DNA of 39,260 bases. Origin: Thermostichus vulcanus str. 'Rupite'. Lineage in GTDB: Bacteria > Cyanobacteriota > Cyanobacteriia > Thermostichales > Thermostichaceae. The position numbers and the translations under genes were made by a program. Under the pieces are notes generated by a model, which was not told where the DNA came from, did no database searches, and saw only the letters and a program-made list of their open reading frames with translations. The DNA lies in assembly GCF_022848905.1 (NCBI RefSeq), contig NZ_JAFIRA010000038.1, positions 1 through 39,260 on the forward strand, in the 5' to 3' direction. Below are positions 37,608-39,260 of the stretch, piece by piece. The number at the start of each line of letters is the position of its first letter. Position 1 is the stretch's first letter.

Positions 37608-38774
37608 TTAAGCAAGGGCGCGGGTGAGATGAGAGGCCACTGCCTGTACCGCTGCAATACTGCGCTCGTAGGCCATCCGGGTTGGCCCCAACAGGGTAAC
37701 CGTACCGAGGGGGGAAGAGCGCCGGTGATAGGTGGAGGCGATAACTGTGCAGTGGTGCAAAGACTCAAGAGGATTTTCACTGCCAATGTAAATGATCACA
37801 GGGATCCTGGGGTGATGGGGATCCTCTTCTCTATTGCCTTCCTCCTCATCGATGGAGCCTGCTGTTGTTTGGGGCTGTGGTGTTACCCCGCCCATAGGAG
37901 GCAGCCCAATCATCCCCTGCAGTTGCTGGGATCCCTCCTCGATCAACTGCACCACCGCCTGGACTTGCTGGGCCTGGGAAAACTCCGGTTGCCGCATCAG
38001 CTCAGTCATCCCGGCACTAAACACCTGCCCAAGGGGGGGCTGTAGATACCGTTGCACCACAGAGCGCAGCAGTTGTTGGAGCCAATGGCCGTAGGTACGA
38101 AATTCTTCGTCTAGCTTCAGCCAGCTCAAGTCCTGCAATTCTGCAAAGGTTTTGCCCCGCAGCTTTAGGGTGAGGAAGTTGCTGAGTAGCTGGAGTTCGT
38201 CTTCTAGCCGGTCACTGGGCCACTCCGGTGGGCTGACCATGGCTGAGTAGGTTTGGTAAGAGTCAGTTACCACCAATACCATCACCCGCCCCGGGGATAC
38301 CGCCACCAACTGCACATGATGAATGGCAACCACCGGCCCCTGTGGAGGCGTGATCAGGGCAATACAGCCGCTCAAGTGGGCCAGGAGCTGAGCCACCCGC
38401 TGCAACAAACTGTCCAAGTCATCGCCCAATTGCCGATTCAGCTGCTCCATCAACCGTTGCAGGGCAGGATGAGGAGCTGGCTGGGGTGTATCGTAAGGGA
38501 TCCCAGTGCTGTGGGAGGAAGGTGTAGCTAGCAGATCGTTGACATAAACCCGATAGCCAAAGTCGGAGGGGATCCGGCCTGCGGAGGTATGGGGCTGAAA
38601 CAATAACCCCACCTGTTCGAGGGTAGCCAGGTCGTTGCGAATGGTAGCTGTACTTACCCCTAGGTCATAGGATTGGGCCAAGGTTTTGGATCCCACAGGC
38701 TCAGCCGTGGCGATGTAGCTGCGCACCGTTGCCCACAAGATCTTTCGCTGTCGGGGAGTCAGTTTAAGTCTCAT
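37608..38774 (-). CDS. hrcA: Heat-inducible transcription repressor HrcA
   Basis: 388 residues. The N-terminal winged helix (MRLKLTPRQRKILWATVRSY, DLGVSTATIRNDLATLEQVG, HTSAGRIPSDFGYRVYV) binds CIRCE operators (TTAGCACTC-N9-GAGTGCTAA) of groESL operons. The C-terminal GAF-like and dimer domains follow (GSENPLESLHHCTVIASTYH, PLGTVTLLGPTRMAYERSI). About 30-40 residues longer than typical, because of an acidic loop (DEEEGNREEDPHHPR) near residue 310. No CIRCE occurs in this window. ATG 38774 used. Confidence 0.95.
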   Translation of the reverse strand: MRLKLTPRQRKILWATVRSYIATAEPVGSKTLAQSYDLGVSTATIRNDLATLEQVGLLFQPHTSAGRIPSDFGYRVYVNDLLATPSSHSTGIPYDTPQPAPHPALQRLMEQLNRQLGDDLDSLLQRVAQLLAHLSGCIALITPPQGPVVAIHHVQLVAVSPGRVMVLVVTDSYQTYSAMVSPPEWPSDRLEDELQLLSNFLTLKLRGKTFAELQDLSWLKLDEEFRTYGHWLQQLLRSVVQRYLQPPLGQVFSAGMTELMRQPEFSQAQQVQAVVQLIEEGSQQLQGMIGLPPMGGVTPQPQTTAGSIDEEEGNREEDPHHPRIPVIIYIGSENPLESLHHCTVIASTYHRRSSPLGTVTLLGPTRMAYERSIAAVQAVASHLTRALA

Positions 38775-39194
38775 GGCTACTCAGAAAGCAAAGTCAGTAC
38801 GTTATCAAAGAGGAACCACCAAATCGCTCTACGATAAATCAACTTGGGGCTTGATTACGAATCCATATGAACCTTTACGTCTATTTTGACTCTTTTAAGA
38901 TGAAGTTGTGCCTGAAAATGACGGAGGAGTCAATCATTCATTGGCCGTTACAGCCTTTCAATGCTCCGCAGTCGCGTGTCGCGTAGCATTAGCGTTGCGT
39001 AGCAACAATGCCTACGGCAGGCTGCGCCAACCCTAAAGTGAACGTGGGTTTGCCGCAACAACGATAGTGTCCCTAACCCATTTCAAAAAGGTTACAGTGC
39101 TCCGCTAGATTCTGGGGTGGAGGCAGCCTGGGGTGACAGGGATCCCCTGCAAACGCTACAACAAAAGCTGTACCGCGGTCTGGAGAAGATGCCC
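38775..39194. promoter_or_regulatory. Divergent hrcA/ssb intergenic region
   Basis: 420 bases. The left half is AT-rich, with no promoter consensus that I would commit to; it holds only a short unconvincing frame around 38900-38990. The middle carries a GCGTAGC repeat block. The right 100 bases lead to ssb and include one GGGATCCC. No CIRCE element was seen, so autoregulation of hrcA through this region is not supported. Confidence 0.35.
38971..39030. repeat. GCGTAGC-type dispersed repeat block
   Basis: GCGTAGC occurs twice (38981-38987 and 38997-39003), with GTTGC-GTA-GCAAC (38994-39006) as a small hairpin and related ATGCCTACGGCAGGCTGCGCC after it. This composition is typical of the intergenic repeats of many cyanobacteria. 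It lies in the hrcA/ssb gap. Confidence 0.55.
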
Positions 39195-39260
39195 ATGAGC
39201 CTGAACCTGGTCACCCTTGTGGGTCGAGCCGGTATGGATCCTGAGGTGCGCTACTTCGAG
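39195..39260 (+). CDS. ssb: Single-stranded DNA-binding protein, N-terminal part
   Basis: ATG 39195 opens MSLNLVTLVGRAGMDPEVRY, the conserved OB-fold start of bacterial SSB, with GGAG nine bases upstream. An ATG two codons before (39189) is less well spaced. Only 22 residues fit in the window. It is divergent from hrcA. Confidence 0.88.
   Translation, partial: MSLNLVTLVGRAGMDPEVRYFE

Noticed and set aside
38775-39194. CIRCE operator for HrcA autoregulation
   Set aside because: No TTAGCACTC or GAGTGCTAA half-site was found in the interval.
1-39260. CRISPR array or prophage
   Set aside because: No regularly spaced repeats of 25-40 bases and no phage structural, integrase or lysis genes were seen.

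Overview
The window looks like chromosomal DNA from a unicellular, Synechococcus-like cyanobacterium. Evidence is the allophycocyanin-B gene apcD, an NblB-like HEAT protein, a PAM68-family photosystem II assembly gene beside rpsO, a ferredoxin sulfite reductase, an acyl-lipid desaturase, a CCB-type cytochrome b6f assembly protein and several cyanobacteria-only hypothetical families (TIGR03792, Ycf52-like GNAT). The palindrome GGGATCCC occurs about 49 times by hand count (about one per 0.8 kb), while classical HIP1 (GCGATCGC) is nearly absent. I recall this variant from the hot-spring Synechococcus JA / Thermostichus group, so that is the best placement; it is an inference.

Layout. 1-370: remains of an IS200/IS605 element (tnpB 5' end, broken tnpA, terminal hairpin), then tRNA-Gln(UUG). 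555-2851: FHA protein and metG (minus). 2898-3155: relic of an Rpn/DUF2887 gene. 3190-6239: SDR, folE and a PilT-type ATPase. 6415-8718: apcD, NblB-like, rpsO, PAM68 and a relic of a DAHP synthase gene. 8883-10598: larC and a HepT-like HEPN protein with a damaged active-site motif. 10702-14591: SbmA/ABCD-type ABC exporter and sulfite reductase. 14617-17041: a 2Fe-2S/degenerate-cyclase fusion divergent from a TPR protein and a lipoprotein. 17136-20883: SDR, LysR/TauE divergent pair and desA. 20914-25131: metallophosphoesterase, Fur-family regulator and DUF255 thioredoxin-like protein. 25245-29480: GNAT, SRPBCC, DUF502, TIGR03792, uracil-DNA glycosylase and a coiled-coil protein. 29928-34019: M1 aminopeptidase, SNase-like protein and CCB. 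34020-36571: a hairpin-rich 500-base leader, then ECF sigma, RskA-like anti-sigma and VanW. 36575-38774: tilS and hrcA. 39195 to the end: start of ssb.

Most genes are housekeeping or photosynthetic, in short runs. The clearest regulatory unit is sigma / anti-sigma / VanW, a cell-envelope stress-type module preceded by a structured region. The items most worth attention are the Fe-S/cyclase fusion that has lost both metal-binding aspartates, the structured leader before the ECF sigma gene, the orphan HEPN protein, inverted or direct repeats in the fur and desA leaders, and three gene relics that suggest ongoing genome streamlining.
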